The translations under genes were made by a program, and so were the position numbers. Positions 44,716 to 56,461 of a stretch of DNA of 64,000 nt are shown here, one piece after another. The DNA is from Turbatrix aceti (lineage: Eukaryota > Nematoda > Chromadorea > Rhabditida > Panagrolaimidae). The DNA lies in contig OZ017769.1 of NCBI GenBank assembly GCA_963969345.1, positions 5,707,725 to 5,771,724 on the forward strand. Direction: 5' to 3'. The notes under the pieces are model-generated. The model was not told where the DNA came from, made no database searches, and saw only the letters and a list, made by a program, of their open reading frames with translations. Each line of letters opens with the position of its first letter. Position 1 is the first letter of the stretch.

Positions 44716-47700
44716 ATCTCGCAAATCCGTTGTGCTGAACTCATCCGCATAAATAAGTACATACACGCCAGTTGTAACCACGAGGGCGTTCATGGCATTG
44801 ACTTGGACTGATTGGATTTTCGTCGATCAATCACGAGCTTGTCCTCACTCTGGGAACTTGGATTGATGAACGATTGCCGTGTTGTTCTTCTCGCAACAAA
44901 AAACATGCACTGATTGGCATTTGGCGGACGAAAACACTCCGATCTTTGCTTTTACGTGTCAACAGACACCGAAATTCTCACATTCAGAATCTCATTTGTG
45001 CACTTTGTTAATTGTGCGTTGTTCCAGTTTAGAATCAATGCACAGGAGCCAAGTTGCCCTGGCTGCATGCCTGTAATAATTAGATTAGCGTATGGTGCTG
45101 TCAAACATGTTTGCGGGCGTAGTTTGTTTTGGTTGAAAACTTGAAAACTGCTTTTGGCGCTGCTTGCCAGGTGACTTGTCGTTGTCGTTGTCGATTGGGG
45201 GGTCTGGTGCGAAGAGAGCGAGAAGATCTGGTGGTCGGGAGGCCAATTCAGACGTCTCGTTGACCCCAAAATGCGCCGCGTGCGTCGGCGGGGCCAAATC
45301 AAACAAAGAATAGCCCGATCGAGAGTGGGGTTGTTTTTGATTACCCATTTCGACCCTAGCTGCCTGCGCAGAGTTTCGCGCGCAGGCAGCTTGTTTTGTC
45401 GCTTTTGCCCCCCTCGTCGTCGACGTGAAACGGATCGCAGCGATCCGACCCGACCGCAGTGCGCATCATCCATCGTGAGAGAGCGTGCTTACCTCCCCGA
45501 TCGCGATCGCCGCGTGTACAGGCTTCCTTCCATCCTTGTTTACCCGACGTTGGCCCTGGTCCTGGCCCTGGCCCTTGGCTCGATTAATTCGTTCTGATCA
45601 GTTCTGCAGCCATCGCGCAACTGTTTTGCAGCCGTTGTTTATGCAAAAGACGCCGGCAGCAGCAGGCCCTTCTTCGCTCTGTTTATGTTTTTCCCGAGCG
45701 ATGCAAACTTCTTACATTATTAGTTGTTGAATCCCGGATTCAAGGACCTGGACACAAAGTCTTGCTTGTTTACGTGGTTCGTTCACAGCGGATTACAGAG
45801 AACAGAGACCCCCTTGGCTAAGCCCTCCTCTGTTCGCAGTTTACATATTTATTTTTATATTTTTCGAGTCGTCCTACAAAATGCAGGGGGGCCTTTGTAC
45901 ACTGTACACTGGGCGGCCTCGCGTGAATGAATGACCGGACCGGCCGGCCAGTAGCCAGCCCTCGGTAGCGGGAGGCTATGGCATTTGTCATAATTATTAC
46001 ATGTAAAAAGAGCATGCTTCCTCAAGATAAATGTTTTTCGTGCCAAATGAAAACAGTGGTAGTGGTAGTGATTATGAGGCAGGCAGCTGTAGGCAGGCAA
46101 GCAGAGTGCCAGACAAATTCGATGCCTCAAAAAAACCCGGATTGTCCGTCCGGCAGCTGCCGGGGCAGTGTAGGTAAATTATGTCAGAAGGGGGGTGAAT
46201 AATTCATCTTACAGGAAAGGAAGCAAGCGAGCTTCTTCATTTTCTTGATAGGCAAAAAAAAATAATTGGTTATCAATGCATGAGTCACGAGGTTTCCTGT
46301 TTTGCTTTTCCCCCGAAGATGCTTGATGAACCTGAGACTCATCCACGCCACTCCCCGCTCCCATGTTTGCTCACCTCCTTCCTCCATGACTCCACGGCCC
46401 ATGGATCCGTCAAACGAACAAACGAACGCCCGCCGCGCAGGCAGACCTGGGAAGATTGCTTTCTTAAAAAAAACATAAATTGATGGGTGTAAGGTGTCTG
46501 AAACTTGATTGATCGTATTGTTGTACCGTCGTTCTTCAATATTAGACGCAAGCTCTGGCTTGTGTGTATGTACATGCATACACATTTTCGGGCACATTTA
46601 TTCTGGATTCCTTTTTTTGGTACCGTGAGGGAAGGCGATTACCCCTGAAATGACGGATGCGTGCATTTGCGTTTTATCTGTTTGCAAAGACGGGAAAGAA
46701 GAAGACGGACAAATTTCCCTCGTCCGGCGCCGAGGCAATGCGCGGTGACCTGCGGGTAACCTTTTCCCTCTTTTTTGTTTGGGGAACCAGATGGCCGTGT
46801 GGCGTGCTCGTTTGCTTGTTGATGGTTTATAGCCGTTTATTCGAGGACCGAAGAAGCCGCGGTGCGGCTTCATTTTTGGACGGGCCCGGCGTTCCTTTGT
46901 GCATGCATTCTCGCCTGGCGTTGACGTCCCTGTTCCCGTTCCCGTTCTTTTCCCGAACAAACGAACGTGGACGTATGTAGACACCACCGAGTCAGACCGT
47001 GGTACATATGTATGCTCGGTCGTCTTCTTCGTACTATCATGGCCTGGCCTCATCGGTTTAAACAGAACGTCGATTGTTCTGTACAGTCCAGCTCTGATCG
47101 ATACAATATTATTATTTATTATTTCAACTTGTCAGATGGCGTTTGCGTTTGCGTCTGAGAAAATTTCTGCAATGATGTCTGGCTAATTAACGAAGCGCAA
47201 TGTGTTTAATTACGGTCCGGTCAACTTTCTTGGGCTTTATTTATTTTTCTTGAGGGCAAGCAGCCACCAATGCCCTCACATCAGCGCGGCGGGCGTTTAA
47301 TTTTATTAAGTGCGACCAGTGGCATCTCGCCAGGTTCAAAAATCAGCCTAGGACGCCGTTGTACGGGCAGGGTCGTCTCTCGTCGCCATTCAAATTTGCC
47401 CGTATTTTAACACCTGCGCCGCCCCGCCCGCCCGCAAGGCTAATGGCCCCTTCCCGGACCCTTCAAACTTCCCCTGCCTGTTGAACATTGGCAACAGGGA
47501 TTCGTACAGGACTGGTCGGTAGACGAGGGGCACTTGAGCGAGCGCGGCCGACGTTATCTTTCGGGGATCGTTCGGGGAGCCAGATAGCCGGTCGCGATAG
47601 TGCGAGAAATGCGTCAAATTGTTTGTGTTCTCATGTTTTGTCGATGTATTACACGGTCGTTGTGTTGGGGGTGCCGATAACGACGCGATGATGATGGCTG

Positions 47701-49722
47701 GCTCTCCACTTCATCCCCTGCCCCTGCCCGTTCTACCCGGACCTGCTGCACTGGGATCTGTGGATCTGTTATTTTTGTTAGCAGCAGCAAAAAAGTCTCT
47801 TTCGTCCTTTCGCCTCGCTGGGATGCCTTGTCGGCAGCGAAGTGCATTAATCCTGACTTGTCCGATTGCTGGATGTAAGCCAGATCAAGTGTGTATAAAC
47901 AGTGCACCAACTGTCCTGGTCCTGCCAGGGCAGCTGCGCCTTGGTGACACCACGCTTGCTCCCGTCTGGTCAGTCGGTAGCGAACACGCCGAAGAACAAG
48001 AACAAAAAAAGTCACATAGCTCCGCAGCTCCGCGGACGGCGAGAGTGTTGTTGTGGCTGCTGCGGCGATGGGATTGCTCATTCTCGTGAGCGTTTTACGA
48101 CGTGTCGGTGCTTTTAACCTTTTCACGCCATGTTTTTTTTTTGTCCCTGATTTTGATTTCTGTCCTGTTCTTCGTCTGACTGGTACGCGGCGCACCGAAC
48201 TTTTGGCATCGATGCAGGGAAGTTTAAAAAAAAAAGAAAAACTTTTCTACGACCCGGTTGATTTATCGCCTCGGGTAAAAAACAGAAAAAAACACCACTT
48301 ACTGAGATTTTTAGCCGACCGCCGCGGTCCCTGATCTTGACCTGGCCAGGCCAGGAGCAACGACCGACTGGTTTTCCCGTGTCGAGTCTGTCTGACCCCC
48401 GCATGCATGTGGGTTTCAAACCGCACCTCCCCCCCTCGAGCGGCGGCGGCGGCGCCAGCCTCGTCTTGTCCGAGTTTCTGGCGGAAGTCATCACTTTGCG
48501 GTGCGCGACGGAGAAAAAAAAATAAAGAAGAAAGAAAAGAAGCGACTGCATCGATGTGGTGGTGGTGGTAGTGATCGTGTTTGTTGTGATCAACTCGAAA
48601 CCACTTTTTCCATCTTGTTCTGTTCATCGGTTGCCGGGATCCGTGGTGCAGTCATTGTTTCTTCCTTCGCAGTCAAAGGACGAGGAATCAACCTTGGCTG
48701 CCTTCCCTTCCTTTCTCCGTTATTATTACGCATTGTGCTTTTGTTGCATCGCTCCGGGCTGCTGCGGCTTTTTTCTTTTTCTTTTTTTTGGCGCTACTCG
48801 TTCTGGCACCCTTCTCGCCCGCCCCTGCGCATTCTGGCGTGGGTGATTCTTTGTTTCGCACTTGTCTTGTCGCCTTTGTTTGAGCCCAATTACGCTCGTA
48901 ATTATTACATCGTTTAGGAGAACACTTTTCTCGTTGATCAATTTTTTTCTTTCCTTTGACTGCGCCTTGCCTTTGAAGACGGATGCTTTGCGCGCCCGGT
49001 TGGTTGTCGAGCTCGAGCCGACCTTTGTTTTGTTTTTGGTTTGGTTTTAAATTGCCTGGATGGCCATGATCAATCACTGCTCTGCCTGCTGGCCGGACCA
49101 TTTTTAATTTGTGAGGAAAAATTCGAAGCTTTCGGTTCTCCTGAAATAAAAATAAACTCTCCTGCTGCGCGATGTGTCTGTCTCCTCCCTCCCTCCTCCC
49201 CCGCCGGGACAAAAGAGACGGCCCCGTTCATGTCAGAGGGACGACTCCCTCTGCGAGGGTGTCCGCGCGCGTTTTCTCCCCCCTCGGCCCGGTGCCCTCG
49301 TCCGACAGGTCGCTCGCTTGCACGCTTGCTCAACTCGCGCGGTTGGTTTGACCGATCGACCGGTGCATTCCGTCACTCGTCGCTCGCTCGTTTGTTTGCT
49401 GGTTTTTGGCATTCATTGCCCGACTACGGACGACCACCAGCCACGACGGCATGTTGCCGTCCGAGGTTTTTCCGGTCGTCACACAAAAAATAAATCCATC
49501 CTCTTCTTTTCGTAATAGTTAGTACCCATGTGTCGTCCGCATTGTGCTACATGCGCGTCGACAACAACAAAACACCCTCCTTTCCTTTCCGTGCACTGCT
49601 TTTTTTCGCCCTTTCTCCACCGCGTGTGTCTTTTTTTGGCACGTTTTTCCCGATTCAAGCCTATGTCCGCCTTGCAGGATTATGCGAGATAGCCGTTGCT
49701 GCTGTTGCCTCAGACTGACTCG
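44716..49722. other. 5-kb spacer between RGM and the semaphorin gene, no gene recognised
   Basis: I find no exon with family similarity or consistent splice sites. Short open frames overlap in many phases and are not credible. It contains a 12-bp stem-loop at 45358-45391, a short perfect inverted repeat TGTGTATG/CATACACA at 46561-46582 and poly-purine/pyrimidine tracts. It probably holds semaphorin upstream regulatory DNA. Confidence 0.5.
45358..45391. repeat. Perfect 12-bp GC-rich stem-loop
   Basis: AGCTGCCTGCGC (45358-45369) and GCGCAGGCAGCT (45380-45391) pair perfectly around a 10-nt loop. On the plus strand it is followed by TGTTTTG. Confidence 0.7.
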
Positions 49723-52700
49723 ATGATGCAGTCCCGCTTCGTCAGCCTGCTGTTGGCCTTCGTGGTCACCGCAGACGCTGTCAACCTCAACCTCCACCCG
49801 CAGCAGAGTGTCGATGAAGGTCAGTTAAGCCCTTCTCATGTCCTTCGCGTCCGGTTGGACGACGTAGGAGTTGTCAGAGTTGCTCCGCGCTCTCTTTTTC
49901 TCCTGCTCAGGACTCAGGCCTAACATAAGCGGATTTCCACATTTTTAATTGAGTCTCCTGTTTGAGTCCTGTCAGGCTAGGTGTCGTAGGGGAGCGCAGA
50001 GAATGAATCGAAACTAACACCGGCCGAATGGGGGGTCCCTATATTGCATGCATGCTTTTAATTTCGAGGCCTGGCCCTGGGGCAGGGAACGGGAACGAAC
50101 GGCCCTGGCTGCTGCGCTCGTTTCCGATCTATGTATGCTGCAGCGTGGGACCGAGTTTCAGCCTTTTGCCACCTTTTTCGAGCGCACTCTTTTACATTTT
50201 ACTGCTGGTGTCGGATTTCACAGGAAGAGGAAGGAACTGGTCGGTTGGATGTCAGTCAGGCAACTCAAGTTGCTGTCGTCTGGAGTGCTGCCATCACCAA
50301 AAAAACTCTGGAACGTGTTCCGAGAGCACCGCATACATTGGAACAATGCTTACATTAATCTCAAAAAAACTTTGTCGCCTTAAAAAAGGAAAATAGTGCA
50401 GAAAGATGATCCAGCGATATTTGGGGACTTCGAGGGGGCGAGCGCCGAACGAACTCTGGTTCTAAATACTTTTCCCTCGGGACTTCTTATGCGCCACTTT
50501 TTATCACTCATCGGCCCTGCGGGGTCACAGACAGCCAGCTCAGCCTCTTTGCCGGTCCTGCAAATTGCGCAACGGCCTCGCACAATCAAATTAGCGATTG
50601 GTTGCGCAATCTCCTCTTGGCTGCCAGCTACGAGATGCGCAGTCAGTCAATCTGCGGCCTAATTGCCATTGTGCGCGTCGACGAGTAGTTAGTTAGTTAT
50701 TTAGTGAGTCAGTCATCTCACTCAGTGCCCGGAGATGGAGCCCTCTTCCGTCGCAATGCGAGGAGCCTCCCGGGACCCATGAAGCCCTTTCATCTTTTTT
50801 TTTTCCACTCTTTTCTGGTGGTGCCTAAAGCCTCGAGCAACCAAAACCACAACAACGACAAACAGCTCATCATTGCCGCCGTCAGGACTCACTGACAAAT
50901 GCGCTTCCGTCGTTGTCTTTGCCGTTGCCGTTGCATGCCCGCGGTCAGCACTGGACAACAGAACAAATCTGTGAACGAGCAGCACGTCAAAAATGCATGA
51001 CTGACTTGCTGTGCGCTTTGTTTTGGCGCTGATGGTGTGAGCGAGGGACAGGCCGTACAAAAGTGCAATTAGCGGCGCCGTTGACCTTGCTTGATGTCAA
51101 TCAAAGTCGGTGTTCGTTGTTGAGTAATTAACAGTTTGTTTACCGAGCGCACATCCAAAAACTCGGCGGTTGCGCATCTCATCCAAAAACTAAAAATCGG
51201 AGCTCAAGTGGGGATTTGGCAGGAAAAAAGAGAAACGAACGAACGGCAACCGTCAAAAAATCCAATTGCATGAACAAATGAAAGATCGTGCTTATTTACA
51301 GGCAAAGACAAGCGACAGGACCGAGACCTCTTCATCAGCCCGGCGGGTAACCTGGAGGCTCTGAGACTCATCGAGACGACGGCCGAGAACGTCGTGCTCG
51401 GCGCCCGGGACCGCGTGTACTACCTGCCGACGGCTGCGTTCAAGCCCCTGCGTATCATTGACTGGTCCCCGCCCGGGCAGGTCATCGAAGAGTGCCACAT
51501 GAAGGGTAAGCCCGAGGTCGACTGCCACAACTTTATCCGGCTCGTGGCACCCCGACGCAACGGCCACATCGTCGTCTGCGGCACGCACGCCTTTTCGCCC
51601 CAGTGCCGGGAGTACGAGTTGAACCGCGCCGACGGCAGTTTTACCTATCAAAACTCGTTCAACGGCCGGGCACTCGCGCCGTACGATCCGCACGACAACT
51701 TCACCTTCAGCTTTTCTCGTGACTCCAACGATCTCTTCGTTGCTACAGTGAGTTTTTTGTTGTTGTTTTAATTTGAAAACATCTGCATTGACCGATCACG
51801 ATCACGGTCTTTTACTTCCGAGTCGACTGCCGCTGACAAGAAGGCAATCGCCTTCGGGGGCAACGTGCGCGTGCGCTTTGAACCCCTCAGAGCGGCAGTA
51901 AAACCGCCGGAAGCCATTCATCAGGCTCTGCAACATGATGCAGACACGATTGCGCGTTTTATAGCTTTTTGAAAATCGTCTTACAAAACTAAAACGACTT
52001 CGGTCTTTCTTGTCGCGTCGTAAAGTCTTTGATCTATCTGCCTTCTGCGCGGCGGCGCCTACTTCATTTTTTTGACTATCATACTTTTCCGATTCATTTT
52101 TTTAAACGAATTTCTTTTTATTTTGTGAGCACTGCGGCTAGCGGCCTGCAGCCTCGTGGTTAGGTTAGGAACCTGTTTACGATTTTTTTACCGGAACTCG
52201 TACCGCTGCGGGCAGCAAAAAAACACAAAACAGAACAAAAACAGTTGACCATAAATCGGGGTGTTCTTGGGGATGACACTCATTTACACGGCTAGAGGAA
52301 GACCAATTTACACGGTCGGTTTCAGAAAAGCGATTTCAACTCCAACGATCCGTTAATCTACAAAAAACGCTTCCCAACCGGAGAGACACTTCGCACGCAG
52401 AAAGACGACCTTCAGGTCCTTGATCGTACGTTTTTTGATCTCCTTTGTCCGACACGACCCATTCAAGCGTACTGTGCTTTTTACAGACCCTGATTTTGTC
52501 GGCTCTTTCACGTTCGGTGACTACCTCTACGTCTGGTTCAGGGAGCGGGCGTTCGAAGCCACCGATCGCCAGGTATTTTCACGCGTTGGACGTCTCTGCA
52601 AAAACGAACGCGGCTACCAGGACAGGTGGTCGAGTTTCGTGAAAGCGCGCCTCAACTGCTCTATCCCTGCCGACGTGCCATTCTACTTTAATGAACTACG

Positions 52701-54147
52701 TAAGTTTCCAGAAAAGATTCAAAAAACATGATTAATGATAACTTGTTTACTTTTCAGAAGCCGTAACAGACCCAATAATTCGGGAGAACGGAGATGCTTC
52801 GATCTACGCTATTTTCTCGACTTCAAGATCGGCAGTTCTTATGCACGCCGTCTGCGAATTCCGGATGAGCACTGTCGACGCTGTTTTCGACCAGGGAAGA
52901 TTCCGGATCCACCAGCCGAGGGCCGCGGTTAAAAACTTTGCACAGCGCCAGCACGCGTCTCGGGTCATTTCAAAGCCTGGCAAGTGCGTGGATGACTCCC
53001 GGCGACTCGGCGATCTGCCCGTCGTGCTCAAGAACCCGCTCGTTGTGGACGCAGTTCTGGCGACACAGGAGCCGCTCATCGTCGAGGGCCCTTCCAAACC
53101 AGAATTGTCGGCCGTCGTGGCCCGGGTCGCGGCCACTGCCACTGAACGCAACCAAACAGTCGACGTCGTCTTTATCGGCCGCGACGACGGACATGTTCTG
53201 AAGGTGGTCCGGCTGCCCGTTGGCCCATCGGTCATCGTTGAAGACATCCGGGTGTTCGACGAGGCTGTCATCTCGCTTTCTCTCATCCCAGGCGCGGACG
53301 AGGTGGTCGTGGTCGGCAGAAGCCGTGTGGCCCGCATCGCAGCCTACCACTGCCGTCAGCAGATCTCCTGCTCACGCTGCGTGGCGCTCCGTGATCCGCA
53401 CTGCGCCTGGGATCCAGAAGCGCTCAGCTGCGTGCATTCTGCCGACTGGAAGCATGGGAGCTTTGTGCAGAACGTCTTCAAGGGCACCAGTTCGCAATGC
53501 CCTGACTCGGAAGAAGGATTTGCCGTTGCTGGGGATTTTGATGCTACGGTCACCGATTTACCTGCCGACTACCTGGGCAGTCATCATGTTGAGGAAGCGA
53601 CGTCCACTGCTGCCACTGTCGCCATGTTTATTATTGGCGCTATTGTTTTTGCCACAGCCCTGGGAATTCTTGTAAGTTTTATTTTTTTTTTGGTTTATTA
53701 ACGTCAAATTTTACGATTGTGAGTTTCCAGATCGGTTACCGGATATCAAAGTGGCGCTTTCTGACCGACATCCAAGCGGGTGATCGTTCGACTTCCTCTG
53801 GCGACAGCGATTACGATTCATACGGTCGCGCTCGACTCACGAGACACGATTCGTTGACGACGACATCAAAAGTCGCCAACGACCTCTACTCGATGAATCC
53901 CAAGATCAGCGATGCCGTAAGCCTCGTCCTCAGCCAGCACATGCCGGTGCTGACGTCGATGAGCAACGGCGGCTCGGGCTACGCGACTCCGCATCGCAGA
54001 CTCGAGCATACCGCCATGCTCATCCCCAACGGATCGCTGGGCAACGGCGGTGGTGGCAACGGTTCTGCCGGCTCCGGCAGCGTCGTCAGCCACGCTCCGT
54101 CGTGCACCCTTCCCAGAGACTACAAAGTCAAGAAAGTTTACCTCTAG
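49723..54147 (+). CDS. SEMA1: Transmembrane semaphorin, class 1-like (sema + PSI + TM)
   Basis: It is a cell-surface guidance cue that binds plexin. Exons: 49723-49819, 51302-51747, 52326-52425, 52487-52699, 52758-53671, 53731-54147; 728 aa. Signal peptide (MMQSRFVSLLLAFVVTADAV), then the sema domain with CHNFIRLVAPRRNGHIVVCG, FSPQCREYEL, FSFSRDSNDLFVAT, DPLIYKKRFPTGETLRTQ, FGDYLYVWFRERA and SRVGRLCKNERG, and LNCSIP. A PSI Cys knot follows near residues 482-513 (YHCRQQISCSRCVALRDPHC), then one membrane span (about 568-590, VAMFIIGAIVFATALGIL) and a 138-residue Ser/Gly-rich cytoplasmic tail. There is no Ig, thrombospondin or GPI region, which fits invertebrate class 1 (also class 6). Intron 1 is 1482 bp, the longest in the window. 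Confidence 0.92.
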
Positions 54148-56461
54148 TCTTCGCTTCCAACCGCCACAACACTCACTCAACCCAGGGTCTGATCTCGTCA
54201 TGTTTGTACATATTGTTTCCATGCGTGTCCGAGCAATGAACAGAATTTTTAACCTTTTTGCACCGATCGACGGGGGCTGCCGTAAACACTTGAGCCGAGC
54301 CGGCCGGGTGCCGCGACCGGAGCTGAGCGGAACAGAGCGTGAGCGTGAGCGCATCTTGGCCGGCTGCGAGGACAACTCGGCGGCGCGGTGAGTGTTCACC
54401 CCCCGGTACACAGAAGCCAAAAACAGAAAACAAATTGCTAAGGTTCAAATTTGTTGATGCGCAATGATCGGAGAATCATTGCGCGGAACAAAGAGCTTTT
54501 TTCTGCCGGTTTTTGATTTATGAGAACTACTGAAATGGCTCAAGTCATTATAATACCACATTTTATAGTATGTAATTCCGTTACTGTTGGTTGACTCAAT
54601 TTGCAATGCAATCCAATCCATCCACGTCAATTGTGCAATTTTGATTCAGTTTGGGTTGGTCTGGGGATGGACGAGGGTCAGTCATTGAAATGCATCGCAT
54701 CCGGAGGGAGGATGGCAAACGGATGGGATTGAACTGCGGGATTATTACCGGCGCCCAACTTCCTGTCACGGAGCGGCCGGCGAGGTCGCTCTGACCCGCA
54801 TTCAACCAAAGCAAGCCACGGGCGGCGTAATGAGTGACTCACGCTCGCGCGAGGACAATGCCGCGCGGTCAGTCGGCTGAAACGAAACGAAACGAAACGA
54901 AACGGATTCCGCAACTCCCGACTAATCGACTGGTCAGTAGCATAGAGAAAGAGTGGATCCAGGGCATTGGGATGGCTCATTGTTGCTCCATAATTTATTT
55001 CCTGTTTGAATAAATGCGCCAGGTACCGGAGGGCAGGTAGACAGGTTGCGGTCCCACCAAGAGCTGTATAGTCGAGTCGGATCACGCTTGACGCTTGTTT
55101 CGATCGAGGAACATCGAAGAACCCATGGACGTGGACCAGGACTACCCCCGCAGGTCGATCTTCAAAGCGAGCGCGTGAACGTGAATGCCCGAGGAGGTGA
55201 GAGCGCGGCCGGAACGCACTTGGCGTGGCCGTGCAAACACTCAAGCGATTCCTCGTGCAATCGCCGCCGCCGTACTTGAGTTGCGCATGAATGCGGTCGG
55301 TCGAGACCAGCCAGCCCCCGCCGCGCTGACTGACCAGCGGCCGTCTTGGAATTGCGACATTTGGCTGCTTCCGGCGGTGCAGCTGCGTGCCGGCAGTGCA
55401 GTCAATTAGCGCGCCTTTCCCGGTTTAGCGGTGACTTCAAAGCAGGACACGCCGGCCCGATCGGCGAGGGCCCGTTTTCGCTTTTCACGGCGGCGAGAGT
55501 CGTCTGATCCCATTTTTCACGCCTATTTGCGGGCGCTGAATCTCGTTGAGTCACCTTCGCCTTTGACTTTGCCTTCATTTTCATTTTCGTTTTCGCGCAT
55601 TTTTGTCACCGCGACCTCCCAGTTAGTCAATCGACGGTCTCAAGCAGTGTTGGCCGAAGGTGTGAAGGTGGTATACCTGCTCCCACGGCTCTCGGGTTGC
55701 TCGGATAACTCAAAGTTGCGATTTCGGGATTTTGCGATTTATTTAAACTCCCGGATGAGCGTTGCGCAAGTTTTCTGCGGCGTGCGTCAAGGTCAACACC
55801 TCCGGTGGGACCTTAAAATTCGTTAATTAACTTGCTCGTTGATAAATAACTTTGACTACTTTGACTTTGACAACCTAACATGTTCACCGCATTTTACACG
55901 CATCGGTGCCAAATCCAGAACTTAGTCACCGGTGTTTGTCAGATTTTGAGATTTTTGCACGTTTTAAAATGTTCACGTCGCATTAAACGCTTCGCAATTC
56001 GTTAATCAGTTTTCCGATTACACAATAGGCCCTTCTTCGTAATTCTGGGGAGGGGCTTCACACAAGAAAACCGTTGTAAACCTAACTTCAGGGGCTTCCC
56101 GTTATGTTTAAACTGAAGTCTGGCTCTAAATAGGAACGGAAACGCCAGCCATCTTGATTAGTTTTCAAAAATTTTAGTTCGTGATTGTTGTTTATTTATT
56201 TATTTATTTCTTTACAGGGTGTTGCGAACGTTGCGGCGATCGCGATTGTCGCCTCCTTCCGTTTTCGCTTGTTTTCACATCTTTATTGCCTGCCATATAC
56301 CGACCACATGCCCCGGGGCGCGTCAGTCATCATCGGTCAGTGAGCTAATCACCCTTCTTACAGCCTTTCCCTCCGCTGCCGTAATCGCTTCTCGGCGACG
56401 TTCTCTGTGCTTTCACTTTTCATCGGTTCGTCCGCCGGTTGGCAGCGTTATTCGACTTCAG
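54148..56461. other. Intergenic, semaphorin 3' flank and fusogen upstream region
   Basis: 2.3 kb without a supported exon. It contains a GAAAC pentamer run (54879-54904), an AATAAA at 55009-55014 that could be a distal semaphorin poly(A) signal, and a TTTA run (56191-56209) followed by an acceptor-like TTTACAG ending at 56217. Confidence 0.5.
54879..54904. repeat. GAAAC pentanucleotide microsatellite
   Basis: About five perfect units of GAAAC in the semaphorin 3' flank. Confidence 0.85.

Noticed and set aside
56219..56461. 81-codon upstream extension of the fusogen frame
   Set aside because: It has no ATG at its head and would bury the signal peptide that follows the ATG at 56462.
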